DNA of 38,811 nucleotides from Aestuariibaculum sediminum (GTDB taxonomy: Bacteria > Bacteroidota > Bacteroidia > Flavobacteriales > Flavobacteriaceae), in the NCBI RefSeq assembly GCF_014596945.1, contig NZ_JACVXB010000005.1:232547-271357 (forward strand). The letters run 5' to 3'. The translations under genes and the position numbers were made by a program. This document shows, one piece after another, positions 1 to 8,041 of this stretch. Positions within the stretch are counted from its first letter, which is position 1. Every line of letters starts with the position of its first letter. The notes beneath the pieces are model-generated. The model was not told the origin of the DNA, searched no databases, and saw only the letters and a list, made by a program, of their open reading frames with translations.

Positions 1-2
1 AG

Positions 3-74
3 AGCGAAAGACGGGATTTGAACCCGCGACCCTCACCTTGGCAAGGTGATGCTCTACCCCTGAGCTACTTTCGC
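3..74 (-). tRNA. tRNA-Gly (anticodon GCC)
   Basis: Read on the minus strand this folds as a complete 72-nt cloverleaf. The acceptor stem pairs GCGAAAG with CUUUCGC, the anticodon stem pairs UCACC with GGUGA around the loop UUGCCAA, and the T arm carries GGUUCGAAUCC. The anticodon is GCC and the discriminator base is U, as expected for bacterial tRNA-Gly. CCA is not encoded. It lies downstream of mutS on the same strand but has its own promoter. Confidence 0.95.
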
Positions 75-135
75 AGTCGTTTTTTAATGAACTTGATCTG
101 TAAATAACAGACCTGCAATTCTGTGATTGCGGTTG

Positions 136-165
136 CAAATTTAGTACATTTATTAGAAGTACAAA
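136..165 (-). promoter_or_regulatory. Promoter of tRNA-Gly
   Basis: The minus strand carries an exact flavobacterial -7 box TAAATTTG (143 down to 136). TTTG lies upstream at 165 down to 162, giving TTG-N18-TAnnTTTG. The tRNA 5' end is about 60 nt further on. The match to the Bacteroidota consensus (TTG-N17-23-TAnnTTTG) is good; activity is inferred. Confidence 0.6.
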
Positions 166-195
166 GCTTTTTTTTGAAAAAAATTAAAAAAAGTT

Positions 196-2808
196 TTAGG
201 CTTGTTTCTTTTTAACCAGCATACGTTTTATTTCGTTCAATTTCATCAAAGCCTCAACAGGCGTAAGTGTATCGATATCAGTATGTAGTATTTCATCTTT
301 TATATTTTCAAGTAACGGATCATCTAAATTAAAAAAGCTTAATTGCATCTCGTTTTCCATAGATTTTACTTTTTCAGTAAGTTCCTCACTGGAGTGCGAC
401 TTCTCTAATTTCTTCAATACCTGATTAGCGCGACGCAATACTTGCTGCGGCATACCTGCCATTTTAGCCACATGAATACCAAAACTGTGCTCGCTACCGC
501 CTTCAACAAGCTTTCTTAAAAACAGCACATTGTCTTTTAATTCTTTTACTGAAACATTAAAATTCTTTATACGCCCAAAGGTTTCAGTCATTTCATTTAA
601 TTCATGATAGTGGGTAGCAAACAACGTTTTAGGCTTGGCCGGGTGCTCATGTAAATATTCACTAATAGCCCATGCTATAGAAATACCGTCGTAAGTACTG
701 GTTCCGCGGCCAATTTCATCGAGTAAGACTAAACTACGCTCCGAAATATTATTTAAGATAGAAGCTGTTTCGTTCATCTCAACCATAAACGTCGATTCGC
801 CCATTGAAATATTATCACTGGCTCCAACCCGGGTAAATATTTTATCTACCAAACCAATTCTTGCTGATTTTGCAGGCACAAAACTTCCCATTTGCGCCAA
901 CAAGACAATTAATGCTGTTTGGCGAAGTATTGCCGACTTACCAGACATATTTGGCCCGGTAATCATAATAATTTGCTGCACAGTTCTGTCTAAAAACACA
1001 TCGTTAGCAATATAGGCTTCTCCTATAGGTAATTGTTTTTCTATAACAGGGTGGCGCCCATCTTTTATTTCTAAATCGAACGATTCTTCAATCTCGGGAT
1101 ACACATAATGGTTATCTTTTGCTAGTTGTGCAAAACCACATAAGCAATCCATTTGACCAATTAAAAAGGCATTCTGTTGAACAGGCTTGATATACTGATT
1201 CATCCACCCTACTAATTCGGCAAACAATTGCTGTTCAATAGCTAAAATACGGTCTTCGGCACCTAAAATTTTAGCTTCGTATTCTTTTAATTCTTCGGTA
1301 ATGTAACGCTCGGCACTAACTAAGGTTTGCTTTCTAATCCAATCTTCAGGAACTTTATCTTTATGTGTGTTACGCACTTCAATGTAATACCCAAACACAT
1401 TGTTTGATGCTATTTTTAAAGAGGTTATTCCTGTGCGCTCACTTTCTCGCTCGAGCATAGCATCTAAATAATCTTTACCTGATTTGGACAGATCACGTAG
1501 CTCGTCTAACTCTTGTGAAAACCCTGCCGCAATGGCATTACCTTTTAAAACGTTTACTGGCGCATCTTCGTTTAGCATCTCCTTAACTTTTTCACGAAGC
1601 ACATCACAACTTTGAAGATTATCACCAATAATTTTTAATGATTCATTTTCACTATTCGATGCTATAGATTTTATAGGCACAATAGCCTCTAAAGAGTTTT
1701 TAAGTTGAATAACCTCGCGCGGATTGATTTTTCCCGTAGCTGTTTTAGAAATTAAACGTTCTAAATCGCCAATATGTTTAATTTGATTTTGAATTTTTTG
1801 ATGTACCGACTGTTCTTTGGTTAAATAGTCGACCACCTCATGGCGCTGTTTAATTTTATCAATATTTTTTAGCGGCAATGCTAACCAGCGTTTAAGCATT
1901 CTCCCACCCATAGCAGAGATGGTTTTATCGATAATATTTAAAAGCGTTACCGCATTATTATTAGTAGAATTATAGAGCTCTAAATTTCTAATAGTGAATT
2001 TATCCATCCACACATAATCGTCTTCGGCAATTCGTGAAATAGATGTAATATGCTGAAGTTTTTTATGCTGCGTTTCGGCCAGATAATGCAAAATGGAGCC
2101 AGACGCAATAATCCCTTCATATAAGTCTTCAACACCAAATCCTTTAAGTGTTTTGGTATCGAAATGTTTAGTTAAGGTTTCGTAAGCATAATCGGTTTGA
2201 TACACCCAGTCTTCGAGATAAAAAGTATGAAAATCATTTCCAAAAGTCTCATTGAAAAGCATTCGCTTTTGCTTGGACACTAACACCTCGCTCGGACTAA
2301 AATTTTGAAGTAATTTATCGACGTATTCAGCATTCCCTTGTGAGGTTAAAAACTCGCCTGTTGATATATCTAAAAACGATACGCCTATCTGTTTTTTATC
2401 GAAATACACCGAACATAAAAAGTTATTCGATTTCGAGACCAAAACCTCATCATTTAATGCTACACCAGGCGTTACCAATTCGGTAACGCCACGTTTTACA
2501 ATGGTTTTCGTCTGCTTAGGGTCCTCCAACTGATCGCAAATAGCCACACGTTGACCGGCTTTTACCAATTTAGGCAAATAGGTGTTTAATGAGTGGTGAG
2601 GAAACCCTGCCAAAGCCGTTTCATTCTCACTGCCAGCACCTCGCTTGGTTAGAATAATACCTAAAATTCCAGCTGCTTTTACGGCATCATCTCCAAAAGT
2701 TTCATAAAAATCGCCCACGCGAAACAATAATAAAGCATCTGGGTATTTAGCTTTTATACTATTATACTGTTTCATTAGCGGGGTTTCTTTTTTTGCTTTT
2801 TTAGCCAA
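196..2808 (-). CDS. mutS: DNA mismatch repair protein MutS
   Basis: MutS recognises mismatches and small loops as a dimer and starts mismatch repair with MutL. The mismatch-contacting Phe-x-Glu motif (GDFYETFG) lies near residue 34, close to its position in E. coli. The P-loop GPNMSGKS lies near 618-625 and the Walker B/signature [11 protein letters not shown] near 695-705. I chose a TTG start at 2808 because [15 protein letters not shown] right after it is the usual flavobacterial N-terminus. An ATG at 2898 would add 30 residues (beginning MWVPFQK) that do not look like MutS and would run into the divergent promoter region. A near-consensus -7 box TACTTTAG lies upstream of the TTG. The protein is about 870 residues, normal for MutS1. 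Identity is certain; only the start is open. Confidence 0.95.
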   Translation of the reverse strand: MAKKAKKETPLMKQYNSIKAKYPDALLLFRVGDFYETFGDDAVKAAGILGIILTKRGAGSENETALAGFPHHSLNTYLPKLVKAGQRVAICDQLEDPKQTKTIVKRGVTELVTPGVALNDEVLVSKSNNFLCSVYFDKKQIGVSFLDISTGEFLTSQGNAEYVDKLLQNFSPSEVLVSKQKRMLFNETFGNDFHTFYLEDWVYQTDYAYETLTKHFDTKTLKGFGVEDLYEGIIASGSILHYLAETQHKKLQHITSISRIAEDDYVWMDKFTIRNLELYNSTNNNAVTLLNIIDKTISAMGGRMLKRWLALPLKNIDKIKQRHEVVDYLTKEQSVHQKIQNQIKHIGDLERLISKTATGKINPREVIQLKNSLEAIVPIKSIASNSENESLKIIGDNLQSCDVLREKVKEMLNEDAPVNVLKGNAIAAGFSQELDELRDLSKSGKDYLDAMLERESERTGITSLKIASNNVFGYYIEVRNTHKDKVPEDWIRKQTLVSAERYITEELKEYEAKILGAEDRILAIEQQLFAELVGWMNQYIKPVQQNAFLIGQMDCLCGFAQLAKDNHYVYPEIEESFDLEIKDGRHPVIEKQLPIGEAYIANDVFLDRTVQQIIMITGPNMSGKSAILRQTALIVLLAQMGSFVPAKSARIGLVDKIFTRVGASDNISMGESTFMVEMNETASILNNISERSLVLLDEIGRGTSTYDGISIAWAISEYLHEHPAKPKTLFATHYHELNEMTETFGRIKNFNVSVKELKDNVLFLRKLVEGGSEHSFGIHVAKMAGMPQQVLRRANQVLKKLEKSHSSEELTEKVKSMENEMQLSFFNLDDPLLENIKDEILHTDIDTLTPVEALMKLNEIKRMLVKKKQA

Positions 2809-2932
2809 GGGTAAGTGATTTTTTAATGTTATTTTTGCCTCAATTGTAGGATTGCTAAAGTAGTATAATTTTAATGGTTTTTGAAATGGAACCCACATAA
2901 GTTATCTACAGAATATTGACATAAAACCCACC

Positions 2933-3466
2933 ATGCGCAAATTAAAAAACAGCGAATTAGACCGATTGAGTATTGAAGATTTTAAACAGGTTGAAAAAAC
3001 ACCAATAATAATTGTATTAGACAATATTAGAAGTTTGAACAATATCGGCTCGGTTTTTAGAACCAGTGATGCCTTTTTGGTTGAAAAAATATATTTATGT
3101 GGTATAACTGCTACACCTCCACATAAAGACATTCATAAAACAGCTTTGGGCAGTACGGAAACGGTAGATTGGGAATATGTTGAAAACACTATGGATTTAG
3201 TTGATCGCTTAAAGTCTGAAAAGATTAAAATTTGTTCCATCGAGCAAGCCGAAAATGCAACCATGCTTAACAATTTTCAACCAGAAGCCAATACCAAATA
3301 TGCCCTCGTTTTTGGCAATGAAGTAAAAGGCGTTTCTCAAAAAGTGGTATCAGCTAGCGATTCAGTAATCGAAATTCCTCAATACGGCACCAAACACTCT
3401 TTAAACATTTCGGTTAGTTGTGGTGTGGTTGTTTGGGATATTTTTTCGAAATTACAAGCACTTTAA
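2933..3466 (+). CDS. SpoU/TrmH-family RNA 2'-O-methyltransferase
   Basis: This is a SPOUT-class, SAM-dependent RNA ribose methylase of 177 residues. The three family motifs appear in order: LDNIRSLNNIGSVFRTSDAF near residues 29-48, ALVFGNEVKGVS near 123-134, and IPQYGTKHSLNISVSCGV near 147-164. Together these form the knotted SAM pocket and the catalytic Arg/Asn/Ser set. It has no extra N-terminal substrate-binding domain, unlike RlmB, so the substrate (rRNA or tRNA) cannot be named from sequence. It is transcribed divergently from mutS across a gap of about 125 nt. The sulfatase follows 19 nt downstream and may be cotranscribed. Confidence 0.9.
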   Translation: MRKLKNSELDRLSIEDFKQVEKTPIIIVLDNIRSLNNIGSVFRTSDAFLVEKIYLCGITATPPHKDIHKTALGSTETVDWEYVENTMDLVDRLKSEKIKICSIEQAENATMLNNFQPEANTKYALVFGNEVKGVSQKVVSASDSVIEIPQYGTKHSLNISVSCGVVVWDIFSKLQAL

Positions 3467-3485
3467 TTAAACATTAAAAATAACC

Positions 3486-4802
3486 ATGTCATTACGATTT
3501 ACACCCCTTTACCTATTAGTATTTGCAACCCTGTTTTCGTGCAATCAAACAAAATCAAACAGGCCTCCAAATGTAATTCTAATTATGGTGGACGACATGG
3601 GAGTTGAAGCTTTAAATTGCTACGGAAACACTCAAAACAAAACACCTCATATCGATGCTATGGCAGCAAACAGCATTCTGTTTAACGATTGTGTTTCTCA
3701 ACCTTTATGTACACCTTCCAGGCTAAAAATAATGACCGGAAAGTATAATTACAGAAATTATGAGCATTTCGGATACCTAAATACAAATCAACATACGTTT
3801 GGTAATTTATTTAAAGAGCAAAATTATTCAACATGCATTGCGGGAAAATGGCAATTAAACGGACTTTCTTATAAAGATGAAATAACAGACTGGAATAAAA
3901 GTTCGCGACCAGTAAACTTTGGTTTCGATGAGTATTGTTTATGGCAGCTTACAAAAACATCTGCTGAAGGTGGCCGATATGCCAATCCGTTGATTGAACA
4001 AAATGGAAAAATTTTGCCACAAGACCCTGAAGCATACGGCCCTGACATTTTTAGCAATTTCGTTCTTGACTTTATAGAAAAAAATAAAGAAAAACCATTT
4101 TTCGTGTATTACCCGATGGTTTTAGTTCACGACCCTTTTGTGCCTACACCAGATTCTAAAGACTGGAACGACGAAACCAAGCGTTTTAAAAACGACACCA
4201 CCTACTTTAAAGACATGGTAGCTTACACCGATAAAATTGTGGGTAAAATTCAGTCGAAAATAAAAGAATTAAACTTAGAAGAAGACACCATCGTCATTTT
4301 CACCGCAGACAATGGCACACACCCAACTGTTTTTTCTCCAACTAAAAATGGCATTGTACAAGGTGCTAAAGGCAACACGATTACCGCTGGAACCCATGTG
4401 CCACTTATTGTAAACTGGGGTAGCAAAACAAAAACTCTAAAATACGATGGCTTAATTGAATTTAGTGATTTCTACACTACGTTTGCCGATTTATTAGGAA
4501 ATGAGAACGTCAAACCTGACGGAAAAAGCTTTCTCGATGTCTTAAATAAAAATTCCAAAGAAAACATTAGAGAAACTGCTTTGGTATATTACGACCCAGA
4601 ATGGGGAGCAAATGTGAGCCAATACAGAAATATGTTTGTTAGAACCAAACATTATAAACTATATCAAGACGGTAAGTTTTACAATTTAGATAACGACATT
4701 TTAGAAAAGCACCCACTGCATGCAGATTCGCTGTCTAATCACGAAATAGAAATAAAAAAGATGCTTGAACAGGAGTTCTCGAAACATCCGAAATTTAAAT
4801 AA
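3486..4802 (+). CDS. Sulfatase (S1 family), predicted lipoprotein
   Basis: The protein has 438 residues. A signal peptide ends in a lipobox-like LFSC (Cys19), which points to a lipoprotein facing the periplasm or cell surface. The sulfatase core begins PNVILIMVDDMG, whose Asp pair (36-37) binds the metal. The motif CTPSR at Cys75 matches C-x-P-x-R, where the Cys becomes formylglycine. A GKW lysine motif and TADNGTHP give further active-site residues. In marine flavobacteria such enzymes usually desulfate algal polysaccharides or other sulfate esters, but no SusC/D or glycoside hydrolase neighbours are present, so the substrate is unknown. Activity would need a formylglycine-generating or anSME-type enzyme encoded elsewhere. 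The gene sits beside an acyltransferase rather than in a recognisable polysaccharide locus. Confidence 0.88.
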   Translation: MSLRFTPLYLLVFATLFSCNQTKSNRPPNVILIMVDDMGVEALNCYGNTQNKTPHIDAMAANSILFNDCVSQPLCTPSRLKIMTGKYNYRNYEHFGYLNTNQHTFGNLFKEQNYSTCIAGKWQLNGLSYKDEITDWNKSSRPVNFGFDEYCLWQLTKTSAEGGRYANPLIEQNGKILPQDPEAYGPDIFSNFVLDFIEKNKEKPFFVYYPMVLVHDPFVPTPDSKDWNDETKRFKNDTTYFKDMVAYTDKIVGKIQSKIKELNLEEDTIVIFTADNGTHPTVFSPTKNGIVQGAKGNTITAGTHVPLIVNWGSKTKTLKYDGLIEFSDFYTTFADLLGNENVKPDGKSFLDVLNKNSKENIRETALVYYDPEWGANVSQYRNMFVRTKHYKLYQDGKFYNLDNDILEKHPLHADSLSNHEIEIKKMLEQEFSKHPKFK

Positions 4803-4819
4803 TTAGCTACAAAATTTCA

Positions 4820-4843
4820 TCTAAAAACCCATAAATAATCTTC
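4820..4843. repeat. Short direct repeat, copy 1 (resembles 3' end of folK-dNK gene)
   Basis: The 24-nt segment TCTAAAAACCCATAAATAAT plus CTTC matches 6031-6053 with one substitution and one extra A. Read on the minus strand it gives EDYLWV, as in the C-terminus of the fused kinase at 6018. The two copies flank the acyltransferase gene in the same orientation. Chance similarity cannot be excluded in AT-rich DNA. Confidence 0.35.
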
Positions 4844-4925
4844 TTGGCTACTGCTGGAAACATAACACTAATTATTTGCAAGGAATATTGTAAAGAATTG
4901 GTATATTTCTCAAAATAAACATCAT

Positions 4926-6026
4926 TTGATTAGCAACAATAAACAAATCCCCAACTTAACGGCAATTCGCTTTTTTCTTGCGATGCTTGTTGTTATTTTT
5001 CATACCTCAGAATTTTTTGCAAATCGAGAATATCCATTTTTCAACAACGCTGCAATATTTCACAAAGGCACGGAAGCGGTTTATATGTTTTTTTCTTTAA
5101 GTGGCTTTTTAATTATTAAACAACTCTACAACGAAAAGAAACTTACCAAAACCATTAAATTAAAATACTTTTATTTTAGAAGAGCCCTGCGTATTTTTCC
5201 GCTATATTACCTTATTCTTACCATCGGATTTTTATACTACCAACTCATCCTACCTAATTTAGGGTTTAACGTTGAAAACAATTATAATTTAGGTTACGGA
5301 CTGTTATTAGGACTTACTTTTTTCCCTAATATTCTTCAAACTTATAACCCCGGAGGCATACTTGAAATTCTTTGGTCTATAGGAATCGAAGAGCAATTTT
5401 ACCTTTTGGTTGCCCCTGTTTTACTTATTGTTCCTTTAAAAAAAATCCAACAATTTTTATTGTTATTTACTGGGGCATACTTTTTAATTTACTTTTCAAA
5501 AAACAGCGTTATTTTAAGAGAATTAAGCATGTTGTTTTTTTACTTTTCATTTAGTGGGTTTTGTGCGATTTTTCTGGAAAACGTAAAATTCAAATCTGTA
5601 ATAATAAAACTAAGACATATCATATTTATTATAATAACAATTTACTTTATTACAAACATTTTTTTAGAAGCGCTAAACCCTTTTTACTACAATTTGTTCA
5701 GCTTTTTACTGTTTGGATTAGCCATTAGTACCCTTTCTATAAAATCGATAAAAATTCTTCAAAATAAAATCCTGATGTATTTAGGAAAAATATCGTACGG
5801 AATTTATATGTTTCACGCCTTAGCAATTCAACTTACAGGTTTGTTATATCTAAAAATAATTTCAAAGCTTAACTTACCTTATGCAACAGATGTATTTATA
5901 ATTAACCTTTTAGTAATAATTGGCACGATTTTAATTTCCTATGTTTCATATATATACTACGAGAGTTATTTTTTAAAGCGTAAGCAACGGTATAAATCGA
6001 CCACCTCCCTGCATACCTTAAAATAA
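4926..6026 (+). CDS. Acyltransferase 3 family membrane protein (OafA/YrhL type)
   Basis: This is a 366-residue multi-pass inner-membrane protein with about ten hydrophobic helices, the usual size for a stand-alone acyltransferase-3 domain. These enzymes move acyl groups, often acetyl, onto surface glycans or lipids. Family signatures are visible: IPNLTAIRFFLAMLVVIFHT with the conserved His near residue 27, the cytoplasmic RRALRIFPLYY near 76-86, and WSIGIEEQFYLL near 131-142. The start is a TTG at 4926. No in-frame ATG lies upstream, and the next one (residue 19) would remove the conserved NLTAIRF segment. The acceptor substrate cannot be told from sequence. The gene is AT-rich even for this window and is flanked by short direct repeats (4820 and 6031), so it may have been inserted beside the folK fusion. 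Confidence 0.85.
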   Translation: MISNNKQIPNLTAIRFFLAMLVVIFHTSEFFANREYPFFNNAAIFHKGTEAVYMFFSLSGFLIIKQLYNEKKLTKTIKLKYFYFRRALRIFPLYYLILTIGFLYYQLILPNLGFNVENNYNLGYGLLLGLTFFPNILQTYNPGGILEILWSIGIEEQFYLLVAPVLLIVPLKKIQQFLLLFTGAYFLIYFSKNSVILRELSMLFFYFSFSGFCAIFLENVKFKSVIIKLRHIIFIIITIYFITNIFLEALNPFYYNLFSFLLFGLAISTLSIKSIKILQNKILMYLGKISYGIYMFHALAIQLTGLLYLKIISKLNLPYATDVFIINLLVIIGTILISYVSYIYYESYFLKRKQRYKSTTSLHTLK

Positions 6027-7142
6027 CTGCTCTAAAACCCACAAATAATCTTCGTGATTATTTACAAAATCCTTTTCAGAAACATCTATGATTTTAACAT
6101 TAAAATCGGATTGAGTTTTTAAAAACTCCAAATAACCTGCATTTATTTTTTCAAGGTATTCGTTGGCTATATTTTGTTCGTAATCGCGACCTCGCTTTTT
6201 TATGTTTTGCTGAAGCCTTTCGGTATTTTGATAGAGATACACATACAAATCGGGTTTACGTAATTCTTTGTACATGATGTAAAACAACTTTCGATACAAA
6301 TTAAACTCATCGTTCTGCAAGGTGATTTTCGAAAAAATAAGCGATTTAAACACATCGTAATCGCTAACTATAAAGTCTTTAAACAAATCGAGCTGTGATA
6401 AATCGTCGGTTATTTGCTGATAACGCTCGGCTAAAAAAGACATTTCTAATGGAAATGCATACCGGTTAGCATCTTTATAAAATTGCGGCAAAAACGGATT
6501 ATCGGCAAAACGCTCCAAAATAAGTTTCGCATTAAAATCGGTTGAAATTTTGGTTGCTAAACTTGTTTTTCCTGCGCCTATATTGCCTTCAATAGCTATG
6601 TAATTGTATTTTGAGAAATCGAATTTTAAACCTGGATTTTGCAACCTTTCTGATATCGATTTTAAAACAGAAGAATCGTTAGTTTCTTCAAGTAAAACTT
6701 TTACGCTTTTTTTTAGTAATGGATGTGTTTTTTCTGAAGCAATATCGCATAAAGGTAACAACACAAACTTGCGTTTATGCATTTCGGGGTGTGGCACTTT
6801 TAAAGTTTCAGAATTTATAACAATATCGTCTACAAAAATAACATCTAAATCTATGGGACGAGCTTCATAAACGCTTGGGTTATTTCTAACACGGCCCAAT
6901 TCATTTTCAATAGTTAATAAAACATCTAAAACCTGTTGTGGCTCTAATTCACTTTTCAGCTCCAAACAGCAGTTATAAAAATCATCGCCCTCAAAACCAA
7001 AAGCAGGCGACAGATATACTTTAGAAATAGTTTTTATAGTACCTATTCGCCGATAAATTAAATTAACTGCGGTTTGTAAGTATTTAAGCTTATCGCCCTT
7101 ATTACTTCCTAAAGCAATATGGAAAGTTTTAGATTGCATCAT
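6018..7142 (-). CDS. folK: Fused FolK (HPPK) and deoxynucleoside kinase
   Basis: Two enzymes are encoded in one frame. The first ~165 residues are 6-hydroxymethyl-7,8-dihydropterin pyrophosphokinase (folate synthesis), with IALGSNKGDKL near the start and the catalytic/metal motif RPIDLDVIFVDD. Residues ~180-374 form a deoxyadenosine/deoxyguanosine-type kinase (nucleotide salvage), with the P-loop IEGNIGAGKTS and, further on, the ERFADNPFL segment, which would supply the catalytic acid of the ERS-type motif. I place the start at the MMQSKTF methionine (7142). An ATG at 7154 (MPVH) or 7139 is possible. The stop overlaps the end of the convergent acyltransferase by 9 nt. I recall the same fusion in many flavobacteria, so it is lineage-typical rather than an artefact. 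Confidence 0.9.
   Translation of the reverse strand: MMQSKTFHIALGSNKGDKLKYLQTAVNLIYRRIGTIKTISKVYLSPAFGFEGDDFYNCCLELKSELEPQQVLDVLLTIENELGRVRNNPSVYEARPIDLDVIFVDDIVINSETLKVPHPEMHKRKFVLLPLCDIASEKTHPLLKKSVKVLLEETNDSSVLKSISERLQNPGLKFDFSKYNYIAIEGNIGAGKTSLATKISTDFNAKLILERFADNPFLPQFYKDANRYAFPLEMSFLAERYQQITDDLSQLDLFKDFIVSDYDVFKSLIFSKITLQNDEFNLYRKLFYIMYKELRKPDLYVYLYQNTERLQQNIKKRGRDYEQNIANEYLEKINAGYLEFLKTQSDFNVKIIDVSEKDFVNNHEDYLWVLEQLF
6031..6053. repeat. Short direct repeat, copy 2
   Basis: This 23-nt segment lies inside the 3' end of the folK fusion and encodes part of EDYLWVLE on the minus strand. It resembles 4820-4843 on the far side of the acyltransferase gene. See copy 1 for the caveat. Confidence 0.35.
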
Positions 7143-7213
7143 ATGTACTGGCAAAATAACTAAAACAAATTTTATTACTTTATATTTACTATTCCTATTT
7201 ATTCACAAATTAC

Positions 7214-7924
7214 ATGACATTAAAAGACAAACTTGCTGCCCAACGTATTTACATGCTTTTAGGAGCTTTATTTATTACGTCGCTGGTTGTTTCAAACCTC
7301 ATTTTTCAAAAGTTTTTTTACTGGCATCCATTCGACATTGAAGTTTTCGGATCGAAATTATTTGAAATTTCAGTCGGTATTTTACCTTATCCAATTACCT
7401 TTTTAATTACTGATTTAATTAGTGAAATTTATGGTAAAAAACGCGCCAATCAGGTTGTTGTAGCGGGAATTTTTGCTTCTTTATTTTCACTGCTTATCAT
7501 TTATGTAGCGAGCGCTGTTCCTGCTACAAGTTGGTCTCCCGTAAACAACAACATGTTCACCACCGTATTTGGCAACACCGTTTTAGCCGTTTTTGCCAGC
7601 ATGATGGCTTATTTGTTTGCGCAATTTGTAGACATTCAAATCTATCATTTCTGGAAGCAATTAACTCAAGGCAAACATTTATGGCTTCGGAATAATTTTT
7701 CAACATTCATTTCTCAATTTGTAGATACGTTTACCGTGGTGGGGCTACTTTGTATTTTTCATATTATTCCATGGGCAAATTTTTTAGGATTAATCCTTTC
7801 TGGGTTTCTTTTTAAAGTTTTAGTAGCCTTATGCGACACACCTTTAATGTATGTAGGAGTTTATTTGTTTAGAAAGCGATTTAATTTAAAAGTAAATGAA
7901 GAAATAGAACTCCTGAAATTTTAA
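7214..7924 (+). CDS. Queuosine precursor transporter (YhhQ/VUT family)
   Basis: This integral membrane protein has 236 residues and about six transmembrane helices. It belongs to the family formerly called DUF165, which takes up queuosine precursors such as preQ0 or preQ1 for tRNA wobble modification. Typical features are VVSNLIFQKFF in the first helix, the charged motif TDLISEIYGKKRAN near residues 67-80, QFVDIQIYHFWK near 135-146, and the final SQFVDTFTVV. The start ATG at 7214 follows a 7-of-8 -7 box (TATATTTA, 7181-7188). It is divergent from the folK fusion. Substrate assignment rests on family membership only, since no que genes are adjacent. Confidence 0.88.
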   Translation: MTLKDKLAAQRIYMLLGALFITSLVVSNLIFQKFFYWHPFDIEVFGSKLFEISVGILPYPITFLITDLISEIYGKKRANQVVVAGIFASLFSLLIIYVASAVPATSWSPVNNNMFTTVFGNTVLAVFASMMAYLFAQFVDIQIYHFWKQLTQGKHLWLRNNFSTFISQFVDTFTVVGLLCIFHIIPWANFLGLILSGFLFKVLVALCDTPLMYVGVYLFRKRFNLKVNEEIELLKF

Positions 7925-8041
7925 TTCAAAATTAACTAAGAAAATTCTGAACACTCAACTTTTCTTATCAAATTTGCGTATATAAAGTAACTCATTATTA
8001 AATTATTAATCTACGCATTAACATATCAACACCCCATTTTT

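Noticed and set aside
86-100. ATGAACTTGATCTGT in the tRNA-Gly leader as another copy of the CTGAACTTGATTCAG repeat
   Set aside because: It shares only about ten bases and does not form the 7-bp hairpin.
2902-3132. 76-residue minus-strand frame between mutS and the methylase
   Set aside because: It mostly overlaps the 5' half of the SpoU/TrmH gene in antisense and shows no family signature.
4807-4929. Minus-strand open frame of 40 codons ending VAKKIIYGFLDEIL, possibly a C-terminal gene remnant
   Set aside because: It has no start that would give more than 18 residues, is bounded by a stop at 4930, and a 40-codon opening is not rare in this DNA. I recognised no family with confidence.
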